This document shows positions 22,553 through 30,125 of a stretch of DNA of 64,000 bases, piece after piece (positions within the stretch are counted from its first letter, which is position 1; each line of letters opens with the position of its first letter). Position numbers and translations under genes: made by a program. Below the pieces are notes generated by a model that saw only the letters and a program-made list of their open reading frames with translations, ran no database searches and was not told where the DNA came from. Source of the DNA: Modestobacter versicolor (GTDB lineage Bacteria; Actinomycetota; Actinomycetes; Mycobacteriales; Geodermatophilaceae). Location of the stretch: NCBI RefSeq assembly GCF_014195485.1, contig NZ_JACIBU010000001.1:3534001-3598000 (forward strand), in the 5' to 3' direction.

Positions 22553-23770
22553 ATGACCGCCGTGCCGACCGTCTCGCGCTGGTGGAGCAGCCGCAGCGCC
22601 CCGCAGCGGATCGACCTCTACACCCGGTGGTCCTTCTACAGCTACCTCGGTGCCGGGCTGCCGTTGCTCGCCCTCGCCGTCACCGGCTCGGACCTCGAGG
22701 ACGCCCGGGTGGCGGGCGTCCGGTCGTTCCTCGTCGGCTCGGTCGTCACCGCGGTCGCGGCGGTGGTGCTGGCGTCGCGCGGGCTGGCCGCGCACCGCAC
22801 CGGTCAGCGGATCCCGGTCCGGACGCCGGGGCTCGCGCTCGGCGCGGCCGCGGTCACCGGCGCGCTCGGTGTGTGGGGGTTCAGCGCGGGGGCCGAGCCG
22901 GCGCCCGCGACCTCGTGGGCGATCGCGCTGCCGCTGGGCATGGTGCTCACCGCCGGCAGCACGATCTGGAGCACCCGCCAGCTCGCCGGGCCGTCGGTGC
23001 TGGTCGGGGTCCTGGCGGGCGCTGCCGCTGCGGTCGACGGCTCGGAGGCGGTCACCGCGGTGGTGGTCGGCGCGACCATCGCCGTCACGGTGTACGCCGT
23101 CGTCCTGGCCTTCCGGTTCTCCGTCTGGGTGCTCGACGTGGTGCTGGAGATGGACCGCACCCGCGGTGTGCAGCTGCAGCTGGCGGTGGCGGAGGAGCGG
23201 CTGCGCTTCGCCCGCGACCTGCACGACGTGATGGGCCGCAACCTGTCCGCGATCGCGGTGAAGAGCCAGCTGGCCGGCGAGCTGGTGCGCCGCGCGCGGC
23301 CCGAGGCCGCCGACGAGGTGGCCGACATCCACCGGATCGCCGAGGAGTCGCTGCGGGAGGTCCGCGAGGTCGTCCGCGGCTACCGCAGCACCGACCTCTC
23401 CAGCGAGCTGGCCGGGGCCCGCTCGGTGCTGCGCGCCGCCGGGGTGGCGTGCACGGTGCAGGGTGTGGACGACGCGGGCGCGCTGCCCGAGCCGGTGCAG
23501 GCCGCGCTGGGCTGGGTGGTGCGGGAGGCGGTGACCAACGTGCTGCGGCACAGCCGCGCGGCCGAGTGCGGGATCGTGCTCACCCGCGCCGACGGGGAGG
23601 TCCGGTTGACGGTGACCAACGACGGGGTGCCCGGCGACGCCGCCGGCACCGGGAGCGGGCTGGCCGGCCTGCGCGAGCGGCTGGCCGGGGCCGGCGGGAC
23701 GCTGGACGCCGCGCGCCACGGCGACCGGTTCCAGCTCACGGCGACGCTGCCCACGGGGAGTGCCGGGTGA
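22553..23770 (+). CDS. Sensor histidine kinase, NarL/DesK type (HisKA_3)
   Basis: A 405-residue protein from ATG 22553; an alternative GTG at 22520 would overlap the permease stop (GTGA), so the true start may be 11 codons earlier. The N-terminal half carries about five membrane spans without an extracellular domain, as in DesK-like thermosensor or membrane-stress kinases. The HisKA_3 motif is RFARDLHDVMGRNLSAIAVK (phospho-His near 223). The ATPase domain has REAVTNVLRHSRA (N box) and GSGLAGLRERL (G box). It overlaps the regulator gene by 4 bp. Location right after an ABC exporter suggests it senses the exporter substrate or membrane state. Confidence 0.92.
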   Translation: MTAVPTVSRWWSSRSAPQRIDLYTRWSFYSYLGAGLPLLALAVTGSDLEDARVAGVRSFLVGSVVTAVAAVVLASRGLAAHRTGQRIPVRTPGLALGAAAVTGALGVWGFSAGAEPAPATSWAIALPLGMVLTAGSTIWSTRQLAGPSVLVGVLAGAAAAVDGSEAVTAVVVGATIAVTVYAVVLAFRFSVWVLDVVLEMDRTRGVQLQLAVAEERLRFARDLHDVMGRNLSAIAVKSQLAGELVRRARPEAADEVADIHRIAEESLREVREVVRGYRSTDLSSELAGARSVLRAAGVACTVQGVDDAGALPEPVQAALGWVVREAVTNVLRHSRAAECGIVLTRADGEVRLTVTNDGVPGDAAGTGSGLAGLRERLAGAGGTLDAARHGDRFQLTATLPTGSAG

Positions 23771-24372
23771 TCCGGGTGCTGCTGGCCGACGACGAGAACC
23801 TGGTGCGCTCGGCCTTCGCCGCGCTGCTGGGGCTGGAGGACGACCTCGAGGTCGTCGCCCAGGCCTCCTCCGGGGCCGAGGCGCTGGCGATGGCCCGGGC
23901 GCACACCCCCGACGTCGCGGTGCTGGACCTGCAGATGCCCGACCGCGACGGGATCAGCGTCGCCGGGGAGCTGGCCACCGTGCTGCCGGGCTGCGGGCTG
24001 GTCATCGTCACCGGGCACGGCCGGCCCGGGCACCTCAAGCGGGCGCTGGAGGCCGGGGTGCGCGGCTTCCTGCCCAAGACGGTCAGCGCCGCGGTGCTCA
24101 CCGACGTCGTGCGCACGGTGCACCGGGGCGGCCGCTACGTCGACCCGGAGCTCGCCGCCGAGGCGATCAGCGCCGGGGACAGCCCGCTCACCCCCCGCGA
24201 GGCCGACGTCCTGGAGCTCGCGGCCGGCGGCGCACCGGTCGAGGAGATCGCCGTCCGGGCGCACCTCTCGCCGGGCACGGTGCGCAACTACCTGTCCGCC
24301 GCTGCCACGAAGCTGGGCGCGGCGAACCGGCACGCGGCCGTGGAGGCCGCGCGCCGGCACGGCTGGATCTGA
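23767..24372 (+). CDS. LuxR/NarL-family response regulator
   Basis: A 201-residue protein from GTG 23767, inside a GTGA overlap with the kinase. The receiver domain (1-120) has the acidic pocket ADDENLVR, the phospho-acceptor in VAVLDLQMPDRDG (Asp near 55) and the Lys in FLPKTVS. The LuxR-type HTH (about 140-201) has LTPREADVLELAAGGAPVEEIAVRAHLSPGTVRNYLSAAATKLG. It partners the kinase just upstream and most likely controls the exporter genes at 20736-22523. Confidence 0.95.
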   Translation: MIRVLLADDENLVRSAFAALLGLEDDLEVVAQASSGAEALAMARAHTPDVAVLDLQMPDRDGISVAGELATVLPGCGLVIVTGHGRPGHLKRALEAGVRGFLPKTVSAAVLTDVVRTVHRGGRYVDPELAAEAISAGDSPLTPREADVLELAAGGAPVEEIAVRAHLSPGTVRNYLSAAATKLGAANRHAAVEAARRHGWI

Positions 24373-24373
24373 G

Positions 24374-24559
24374 TCAGCCGGCGGCGTTGCCCGGGCGGGT
24401 GACGTCCTCGTCCCGCTGCGCCTCGTCGTCGGTGACCAGGACGGTGTCCCGCTCGCCGCCGTCGCTGGCGTTGTCACCGGTCTGCCCGGCGATCAGGTTC
24501 TCGTCGGCATCGGCGGTGTCCGGGGACTCGCCGTAGCCGCTGGGGTCGGTGTCGCTCAT
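24374..24559 (-). CDS. Small acidic, probably disordered protein (61 residues)
   Basis: ATG 24559 is preceded by GAGGAG; the product MSDTDPSGYGESPDTADADE... is rich in Asp, Glu, Thr, Gly and Ser with almost no hydrophobic residues and no cysteine. The segment VLVTDDEAQRDEDVTRPG ends the protein. It stops 1 bp beyond the convergent response regulator. No family is recognised. It lies 37 bp after a second small acidic gene of similar style, with which it may form a transcript. Such proteins are often hydrophilin-like. Confidence 0.55.
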   Translation of the reverse strand: MSDTDPSGYGESPDTADADENLIAGQTGDNASDGGERDTVLVTDDEAQRDEDVTRPGNAAG

Positions 24560-24570
24560 CTGTCTCCTCG

Positions 24571-24600
24571 TGGCGGTGCGGTCAGTGGCGGTGCGGTCAG
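24571..24600. repeat. Perfect 15-bp tandem duplication
   Basis: TGGCGGTGCGGTCAG occurs twice head to tail (24571-24585, 24586-24600). The second copy contains the stop codon (TCA on this strand) of the upstream small gene, and the first duplicates that stop in the spacer. Confidence 0.9.
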
Positions 24601-24797
24601 GACGGGTCGACGTCGACCTGCGGCCGGGTCGGTGTCCGGGCGGGCTGGTCGTCGGTGGCGTCGTCCCGGGCGATCGCCTCGTCGGCGGTGAGCGGGACGT
24701 CGGCGAAGCCGTCGGTGCCGCTGTCACCGTTGTCGCCGGTGCCCGAGGCGCTCGGGATGTCCTGCTGGATGCGGCCGCTGCCGCCGGGGTCGGTCAT
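24597..24797 (-). CDS. Small acidic, probably disordered protein (66 residues)
   Basis: ATG 24797 preceded by GAGGAGCC. The product begins MTDPGGSGRIQQDIPSASG, then GDNGDSGTDGFADVPLTADE and a Pro/Arg/Asp tail. It is low-complexity and acidic like the 61-residue neighbour, sharing a TGDN/DNG style. A helix-prone patch (PLTADEAIARDDATDD) is the only structured-looking part. No family recognised. It lies 3' of the acyl-CoA dehydrogenase gene with a hairpin between. Confidence 0.5.
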   Translation of the reverse strand: MTDPGGSGRIQQDIPSASGTGDNGDSGTDGFADVPLTADEAIARDDATDDQPARTPTRPQVDVDPS

Positions 24798-24852
24798 CGC
24801 TGGCTCCTCGTGGACGTCGTCCCCGGGCCATGCCCACCCACCCGCCCGACCA

Positions 24853-24914
24853 TGCGATTGCGCCACGAAGGCCCGCTCCGGGGTCCGGAACGGGGCTCGA
24901 TGGCGCAGTCGTGG
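24853..24914. repeat. Long imperfect inverted repeat after the acyl-CoA dehydrogenase gene
   Basis: GCGATTGCGCCACGAAGG and GCCCGCTCCGG on the left face CCGGAACGGGGC and TCGATGGCGCAGTCGTG on the right around GGT. Roughly 20 of 28 positions pair, more with G-U. It begins about 9 bp after the dehydrogenase stop, so it may act as its terminator, but the length and mismatches look more like an ageing dispersed palindrome. Confidence 0.55.
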
Positions 24915-24922
24915 GTCCTTTC

Positions 24923-26767
24923 TCAGAACGCGGCTTCGTCGACGTCCATCAGGGCGTTGTCGGTGTGCTCGACGATGAACCGCTCGCTGGTCAGCCGGGG
25001 CAGCACCTGGGTGCAGAAGAACCGGGTCGCGGCGAGCTTGCCCTCGTAGAACAGCCGGTCGGCCTCCGAGACCTCGCCGGACAGCGCGGCCAGCGCCACC
25101 TCGGCCTGGCGGACCAGCAGCCACCCGGTGATCAGGTCGCCGGCGGCCAGCAGCAGCCGGGAGGTGTTCTGGCCGACCTCGTAGAGCTTCCGGACGTCCT
25201 CCTGGGCCGCGGTGAGCTGGCCGAACATCGCCGTCAGCATGCCCTGGACGTCGGCCAGCGCGGTGGCCAGCAGGGCCCGCTCCTCCTTGAGCCGGCCGTT
25301 GCCGGCCTCGGCGGAGATCGTGCCCTGGACCTGCTCGGCCAGCCAGGTGAGCGCGACCCCGCCGTCCTTGACGATCTTGCGGAAGAAGAAGTCCTGGCCC
25401 TGGATCGCCGTCGTCCCCTCGTAGAGGGTGTCGATCTTGGAGTCCCGGATGTACTGCTCGAGCGGGTGGTCCTGCAGGTAGCCCGAGCCACCGAGGGTCT
25501 GCAGCGACTCGGCGGTGAGCAGCTGGGTGGCCCGCTCGGAGCCGAAGCCCTTCACGATCGGCAGCAGCAGGTCGTTGACCCGGGCGGCGAGCGTCGCCTC
25601 GGGGCTGCCGGTCGTGCCTGCGGCCTCGGCCTCGACGACCTCGTCGCGGAGGCTGGCGGCGTAGATGTACAGCGCCCGCATGCCCTCGGTGTAGGCCTTC
25701 TGCAGCATCAGCGAGCGGCGGACGTCGGGGTGGTGGGTGATGGTCACCCGCGGGGCGTCCTTGGCCGTCGCCGTGAGGTCGGCGCCCTGCACCCGCTCCT
25801 TGGCGTAGGCCAGCGCCTGCAGGTAGCCCGCCGAGAGGGTGGCGATCGCCTTGGTGCCGACGAACATCCGCGCGTACTCGATGATCTTGAACATCTGGGC
25901 GATGCCGTCGTGCACCTCGCCGACCAGCCAGCCCTTCGCCGGCACCGGGCCGTCGCCGAACGTCAGCTCGCAGGTGGTCGAGACCTTGAGCCCCATCTTC
26001 TTCTCGACGCCGGTGACGTACGCGCCGTTGCGCTCACCGAGCTCGCCGGTCTCGAGGTCGACGTGGAACTTGGGGACGACGAACAGCGAGAGCCCCTTGG
26101 TGCCCTGCTTCGCGCCCTCGGGCCGGGCCAGCACCAGGTGGACGATGTTGTCGCTGAGGTCGTGCTCGGCCGAGGTGATGAACCGCTTGACGCCGGTGAT
26201 GTGCCAGGAGCCGTCGGGCTGCTGCACCGCCCGGGTGCGCCCGGCGCCCACGTCGGAGCCGGCCTCGGGCTCGGTGAGCACCATGGTGGCGCCCCAGCCC
26301 TTCTCGATCATCAGCTCGGCCAGCCGCCGCTGGTCAGGGGTGCCGAGGGAGTGCAGGGTGGCGCCGAAGGTCGGACCGGAGCCGTACATGAAGGCGGCCG
26401 GGTTCGCGCCCAGCACCATCTCGTAGGCCGCCCAGCGCAGCGCGACCGGCGCCCCGAAGCCGCCGAGGGACTCGGGGAGGTCCAACCGGAACCACTCACC
26501 GGCGGCCAGCGCCTCGTAGGAGCGCTTGAACGACTCGGGCAGCGTCACCGAGGAAGTGGCCGGGTCGAACACCGGCGGGTTGCGGTCGGCGTCGACGAAG
26601 GACGCGGCCAGCGGCCCCTCGGCCAGCCGGCGCACCTCGGCCAGCACCCCGCGGGCAGTCTCGGCGTCCATCTGCTCGAACGGCCCGGTGCCGAACCGGT
26701 CCTTGGTGCTCTGGAACTCGAACAGGTTGAACTCGAGGTCGCGGAGGTTCGCCGTGTAGTGGCTCAT
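24923..26767 (-). CDS. Acyl-CoA dehydrogenase, large (FadE5/AcdA-like)
   Basis: A 614-residue protein from ATG 26767 ([18 protein letters not shown]), the longer class with an N-terminal helical cap and C-terminal extension, like mycobacterial FadE5 rather than the 380-residue type. FAD-binding and substrate motifs are [28 protein letters not shown] and the C-terminal [21 protein letters not shown] with [17 protein letters not shown]. The catalytic base is probably the Glu of LYEGT. It oxidises acyl-CoA to 2-enoyl-CoA, passing electrons to ETF. A TTAC-N6-GTAA operator lies 69 bp upstream, the same arrangement as the EtfD-like gene at 54655. Confidence 0.95.
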   Translation of the reverse strand: MSHYTANLRDLEFNLFEFQSTKDRFGTGPFEQMDAETARGVLAEVRRLAEGPLAASFVDADRNPPVFDPATSSVTLPESFKRSYEALAAGEWFRLDLPESLGGFGAPVALRWAAYEMVLGANPAAFMYGSGPTFGATLHSLGTPDQRRLAELMIEKGWGATMVLTEPEAGSDVGAGRTRAVQQPDGSWHITGVKRFITSAEHDLSDNIVHLVLARPEGAKQGTKGLSLFVVPKFHVDLETGELGERNGAYVTGVEKKMGLKVSTTCELTFGDGPVPAKGWLVGEVHDGIAQMFKIIEYARMFVGTKAIATLSAGYLQALAYAKERVQGADLTATAKDAPRVTITHHPDVRRSLMLQKAYTEGMRALYIYAASLRDEVVEAEAAGTTGSPEATLAARVNDLLLPIVKGFGSERATQLLTAESLQTLGGSGYLQDHPLEQYIRDSKIDTLYEGTTAIQGQDFFFRKIVKDGGVALTWLAEQVQGTISAEAGNGRLKEERALLATALADVQGMLTAMFGQLTAAQEDVRKLYEVGQNTSRLLLAAGDLITGWLLVRQAEVALAALSGEVSEADRLFYEGKLAATRFFCTQVLPRLTSERFIVEHTDNALMDVDEAAF

Positions 26768-26835
26768 GGGGGAGTGCTCCCGTGCTCGGGCCGGTCGGAC
26801 CACGAGCAGGTCGTACTCGCGGGTAACAAACCGTA

Positions 26836-26849
26836 TTACCGACCGGTAA
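26836..26849 (-). promoter_or_regulatory. TTAC-N6-GTAA operator upstream of acyl-CoA dehydrogenase
   Basis: TTACCG-AC-CGGTAA is a perfect 6+2+6 inverted repeat, 69 bp upstream of the dehydrogenase ATG. It overlaps the last codons of the VanZ gene. Such palindromes are typical of TetR-type beta-oxidation repressors. A related site, GCTACTCGCCAGTAAC, is 71 bp upstream of the EtfD-like gene. Confidence 0.55.
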
Positions 26850-27354
26850 CCACGGGCAAGCCTCCGCGCCGGGCGGTCACCCCGCGGAGCAGCAGCCAGG
26901 CCAGCGCGGCGCCGAGCACGGCGCCCACGGTGTTCATCGACCAGTCGTTGGTGTCGCAGGCGCGCCCCAGGGCGGGGGTCAGCGCCTGGACCGCCTCGAC
27001 GAGCACCGAGGCGCCGGTGCCCGCGGCCAGCGCCAGAAGCGGGCGGCGGGTGGCCAGCGCGGCGAAGAGGACCACCGGGACCAGGAGCGCCACGTTGGCC
27101 AGCAGTTCCACGCTGCCCAGCGAGGGCAGGGAGAACTGGACGGCGCAGCCGACGCCGTCGCCGCGGCCCTTCGTCGACGGGACCAGGGTCAGCGCCACGA
27201 CCGGCAGCGCGGCGAGCGCCACCAGGGTCCACAGCACCGGGCGGCTGCGCCGGGCCCGCAGCGCGAGGACGCCGACGACCGCGCAGGTCAGCACCACCAG
27301 CGCCAGGGCCAGCGGCACCAGGGCTGCGTGGTCGAGCAGGACGTCGGTGATCAC
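26836..27354 (-). CDS. VanZ-like family membrane protein
   Basis: A 172-residue protein. There are about five membrane segments: [77 protein letters not shown] and [16 protein letters not shown]. VanZ-family marks are [22 protein letters not shown] and the [16 protein letters not shown] box with the conserved D-N-T. VanZ itself gives weak teicoplanin resistance, but chromosomal members have other, unknown roles. No glycopeptide cluster is nearby. Confidence 0.88.
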   Translation of the reverse strand: MITDVLLDHAALVPLALALVVLTCAVVGVLALRARRSRPVLWTLVALAALPVVALTLVPSTKGRGDGVGCAVQFSLPSLGSVELLANVALLVPVVLFAALATRRPLLALAAGTGASVLVEAVQALTPALGRACDTNDWSMNTVGAVLGAALAWLLLRGVTARRGGLPVVTGR

Positions 27355-27427
27355 CGGCCGGCCGGCGGCGGCGTCGGGTCGGCCAGCACGGCGGTCACCC
27401 TCTCACCGCGGCCGGCCCGCGGCGGCG

Positions 27428-27491
27428 TTGCACGCGTTCCCTGCGCGTCGCACGCGCTGCAGCACGGGCAACGCGCACGGAACGCGTGCAA
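27428..27491. repeat. 21-bp inverted repeat with 22-nt loop
   Basis: The left arm (27428-27448) starts TTGCACGCGTTCC and the right arm (27471-27491) ends GGAACGCGTGCAA. The two pair at 20 of 21 positions. The loop holds CGCTGCAG and another partial copy of the ACGCG theme. It sits in the gap between VanZ and a small gene. Confidence 0.75.
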
Positions 27492-27502
27492 GGGGAGCGG
27501 GG

Positions 27503-27658
27503 TCAGTCGTCCTGCGCGTCGGGCTCCGTCTCCTCCGGCGGGTAGACCGGGCCGGCCATGGCGTCCGCGTCATCGCCGTCGGGCGGGGAGAACTCGCTGC
27601 CCAGCGGGCCGGCCTCGTCCCGCGTGTCGGTCCGTGCGTCGTGCCGGGGTGTCGTCAT
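27503..27658 (-). CDS. Small acidic protein (51 residues)
   Basis: ATG 27658 to TGA 27503. Product: MTTPRHDARTDTRDEAGPLG, then SEFSPPDGDDADAMAGP and an acidic Pro/Glu tail ending PDAQDD. It has the same acidic, disordered style as the small genes at 24.4-24.8 kb and 31.2 kb. No clear Shine-Dalgarno is visible, so confidence is modest. No family is recognised. Confidence 0.4.
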   Translation of the reverse strand: MTTPRHDARTDTRDEAGPLGSEFSPPDGDDADAMAGPVYPPEETEPDAQDD

Positions 27659-27695
27659 GCGCCGATCCTGCCGCGCGCGGCGGACGGCGGCCAGC

Positions 27696-28118
27696 TCAGT
27701 CCGACAGGGCGGGGCCGGCCTCGTGGCGCGGGTGGCCGGCGGTGCGCTCGCGCTGCTTCATCCGGGCCTCGAGCACGTGCCGGTCGCCGTCGGAGAGATC
27801 GTCGCGGGCGCGCTGGTCGAAGGCGCGGAACGTCGTCCAGTACGAGGCGTCGAAGTCCTCGACGACCTGGAAGGTCCACCGGTCGGCGATCACGTTGCGG
27901 CCGACGAGGTCGCGCTCGAGGTCGTCGGCGAGCTCGGCGTGCCCGGCGTCGCGGAACTGCTGCACCGCGTCCTGGAGCAGCAGGTCGGCCTTGCCGGTGA
28001 GCTGGTGGAAGCCGTACAGCAGGCCACGGGCCTGCTCGACGGTCTCCAGGGACTCCGAGAGCTTGCCCAGGGCAGCCACGGTGTCGTCGTCGAGGTCGGG
28101 GCGGGAGCGGTCGGTCAC
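27696..28118 (-). CDS. Conserved hypothetical protein (140 residues)
   Basis: A soluble, mostly helical protein: VAALGKLSESLETVEQARGLLYGFHQLTGKADLLLQDAVQQ followed by LADDLERDLVGRNVIADRWTFQVVEDFD and SYWTTFRAFDQRARD. The conserved-looking Trp/Phe/Tyr cluster and Gly-Arg-Asn suggest a folded domain. Proteins of this length and pattern occur in other Actinobacteria without known function. It is on the same strand as, and 41 bp downstream of, the TetR gene, so the two may be co-expressed. Confidence 0.7.
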   Translation of the reverse strand: MTDRSRPDLDDDTVAALGKLSESLETVEQARGLLYGFHQLTGKADLLLQDAVQQFRDAGHAELADDLERDLVGRNVIADRWTFQVVEDFDASYWTTFRAFDQRARDDLSDGDRHVLEARMKQRERTAGHPRHEAGPALSD

Positions 28119-28159
28119 GGGTCGATCCTGCGGGGGCGGGCGCCCGCCCGCACGGGGAG

Positions 28160-28780
28160 TCAGGCGGAGGCGGTGGCGGACGCGCCGGCGATGGCGGCGT
28201 CGATCAGGCGCTCGGCGAGCTGGCGGCCGTGCGAGGCGGGGCCGTCGGGGCCCAGCAGCCCGCCGGACAGGTACATGCCGTCGATGATCAGGTGCACCTG
28301 CGCGGCCAGGTCGTCACCGTGGCCCGGGACCAGCTGGTCGGCCAGCGACTCGAGGCGCGAGTGCAGCTCGAACTTGTAGTCGGCGGCGGCGCTGCGGGCA
28401 GGGTGCTGCGGGTCGTCGTACTCGCTGCTCACGTTGGTGAACGGGCAGCCGCGGAAGCCGGTGCGGGTGACGTCCTTCTCCACGGCGTCCACGACCGACA
28501 GCAGCGCCGAGCGCGGGTCGCCCTGCAGGCGCTCGAGGTCGGCGTCGATGTAGCCGAGCACGGTCGCGGCCTTGCGGGAGAGGTAGGCGCCGACGAGGTC
28601 GTCCTTGCTCTTGAAGAGCCGGTACACCGTCATCTTGCCCAGGCCGGTCTCGCGGACCAGCTCGTCCATCCCGACGCTGCGCGAGCTGCGGGCCGAGAAG
28701 AGCCGCTCGGCGGTGTCCAGGACGATCTCCTGGCGCTCTGCGCGGGAGCGGCGGGCCGGTGCGGACCCGTCCTCGGTCAT
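28160..28780 (-). CDS. TetR/AcrR-family transcriptional regulator
   Basis: A protein of about 206 residues from ATG 28780 (MTEDGSAPARRSRAERQ); a GTG at 28828 would extend it by 16 poorly conserved residues, and neither start has a good Shine-Dalgarno. The HTH (about 14-60) is QEIVLDTAERLFSARSSRSVGMDELVRETGLGKMTVYRLFKSKDDLV. The C-terminal ligand domain includes the GFRGCPFTNVSSEY element common in this subgroup. The target is unknown. It is the nearest TetR to the acyl-CoA dehydrogenase (1.4 kb away) and so a candidate reader of the TTAC-N6-GTAA sites, though this is speculative. Confidence 0.92.
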   Translation of the reverse strand: MTEDGSAPARRSRAERQEIVLDTAERLFSARSSRSVGMDELVRETGLGKMTVYRLFKSKDDLVGAYLSRKAATVLGYIDADLERLQGDPRSALLSVVDAVEKDVTRTGFRGCPFTNVSSEYDDPQHPARSAAADYKFELHSRLESLADQLVPGHGDDLAAQVHLIIDGMYLSGGLLGPDGPASHGRQLAERLIDAAIAGASATASA

Positions 28781-28972
28781 GTGCAGGGGGAGAGCTGCGG
28801 CAGTCACGCGGCCGATGGTGCAGCACACCGTGACGGAGCGGTTCGCGGCACGCCGACCTTCCGACCACGCGTCGAGACCAAGCCGTTACGCAGGGAGAAC
28901 CCCGGGACGGCGGGTGTCGGTGGTGCGCTTGGGGCGTCCGGCGGGCGACCCGGCTGGGGCTCCCGGGACGGG

Positions 28973-29104
28973 TCAGGCGCGGCGGACCCGTCGGGGGTTG
29001 GCGAGCAGCCGGATGACCGGCGGCTGGTCGGTGCGCGGCTCGCCGCCCTCGGGGCGGTGCGCGCTGTCGTCGTCCATCTGGTGCCGGCGGTCGTCGTCCT
29101 GCAT
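28973..29104 (-). CDS. Possible small protein (43 residues)
   Basis: ATG 29104 to TGA 28973, product MQDDDRRHQMDDDSAHRPEG...PPVIRLLANPRRVRRA: an acidic N-terminus and a basic tail. There is no hydrophobic segment and only a weak purine stretch upstream. The VIRLLANPRR C-terminus looks like a short structured motif. It could be a chance frame in GC-rich DNA. The rest of 28781-29276 holds no other recognisable gene. Confidence 0.35.
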   Translation of the reverse strand: MQDDDRRHQMDDDSAHRPEGGEPRTDQPPVIRLLANPRRVRRA

Positions 29105-29276
29105 GGGCCCAGCTTCCCCCTGGTCACCGGCTGTGAAACAGCCCCGGACAGGTGAACACCCGGGTGGGTGAGGAGACGTCGATCACGCGTCGGGCGAGCG
29201 GGGCGCACCCTTCCGGGGCTGGTGGGAACACCGACGCGGTCGTCGCCGCTCTCCGGGCGTGAGATCGTCGGTGGCG

Positions 29277-30125
29277 ATGAACAGCCCTGCTCCCGGCCCG
29301 GTGCTGAGCCTGCACGGCGCCGGCATGTCCTTCGGCGAGCGGGTGCTCTGGAGCGGCCTGGACCTCGAGCTGCAGCCCGGTGAGTTCCTCGCCGTCCTGG
29401 GCCCCAACGGCGCGGGCAAGTCCACGCTGCTCAAGGCGGTGCTCGGGCAGCAGCCGCTCACCGCCGGCCGGCTGCTGATCGGCGGCCGCGACCCCGGGCG
29501 CGGGAGCGACCGGGTCGGGTACGTGCCGCAGCAGAAGTCGATGGACGCCGCCACCCCGCTGCGCGCCCGCGACCTGGTCGGCCTGGGCATCGACGGGCAC
29601 CGCTGGGGCGTCCGCCGCCGCTCCGCCGACGAGCGCCGGCGGATCGCCGACGCCCTCGAGGCCGTGGGCGCCACCGGCTACGCCGACGCCCCGATCGGCC
29701 TGCTCTCCGGCGGTGAGCAGCAGCGGGTGCGGATCGCCCAGGCGCTGGCCACCGACCCGGACCTGCTGCTCTGCGACGAGCCGCTGCTCTCGCTGGACCT
29801 GCGCCACCAGCGGGCGGTCGCGGGCATGATCGACCGGCGCCGCCGCGAGCACGACACGGCCGTCGTCTTCGTCACCCACGAGATCAACCCGGTGCTCGAC
29901 CTGGTCGACCGGGTGCTCTACATCGCAGGCGGCGGCCACCGGATCGGCCCGCCGTCGGAGGTGCTCACCTCCGCGACGCTCAGCGACCTCTACCGCACCC
30001 CGGTCGACGTGCTCAACGTGCGGGGCCGGGTGGTCGTCGTCGGGACGCCGGACGAGCCGGGTGGCTGCCAGCACCACGACCTCACCCCGGAGACCGCCGC
30101 ACCGCGGGCCGGGGGTGCGGCCTGA
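29277..30125 (+). CDS. Metal ABC transporter, ATP-binding protein (ZnuC/MntB-like)
   Basis: A 282-residue protein from ATG 29277 (MNSPAPGPVLSLHGAG); a GTG 18 bp upstream is also possible. Walker A is LGPNGAGKST, the Q-loop is VGYVPQQKSMD, the signature is LLSGGEQQRVRIAQAL, Walker B is LLLCDEPLLSLD and the H-loop is VVFVTHEINPV. The closing YRTPVDVLNVRGRVVVVG is typical of the zinc/manganese subfamily. It overlaps the permease by 1 bp. No periplasmic binding protein gene is adjacent, so the usual third component must be elsewhere or absent. Confidence 0.9.
   Translation: MNSPAPGPVLSLHGAGMSFGERVLWSGLDLELQPGEFLAVLGPNGAGKSTLLKAVLGQQPLTAGRLLIGGRDPGRGSDRVGYVPQQKSMDAATPLRARDLVGLGIDGHRWGVRRRSADERRRIADALEAVGATGYADAPIGLLSGGEQQRVRIAQALATDPDLLLCDEPLLSLDLRHQRAVAGMIDRRRREHDTAVVFVTHEINPVLDLVDRVLYIAGGGHRIGPPSEVLTSATLSDLYRTPVDVLNVRGRVVVVGTPDEPGGCQHHDLTPETAAPRAGGAA

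Noticed and set aside
26836-27354. Glycopeptide resistance from the VanZ-like gene
   Set aside because: No vanHAX or related genes nearby; VanZ-like proteins are common and diverse.
24830-28000. 1056-codon plus-strand frame across the acyl-CoA dehydrogenase
   Set aside because: Antisense shadow with no recognisable motif; the minus-strand dehydrogenase is certain.
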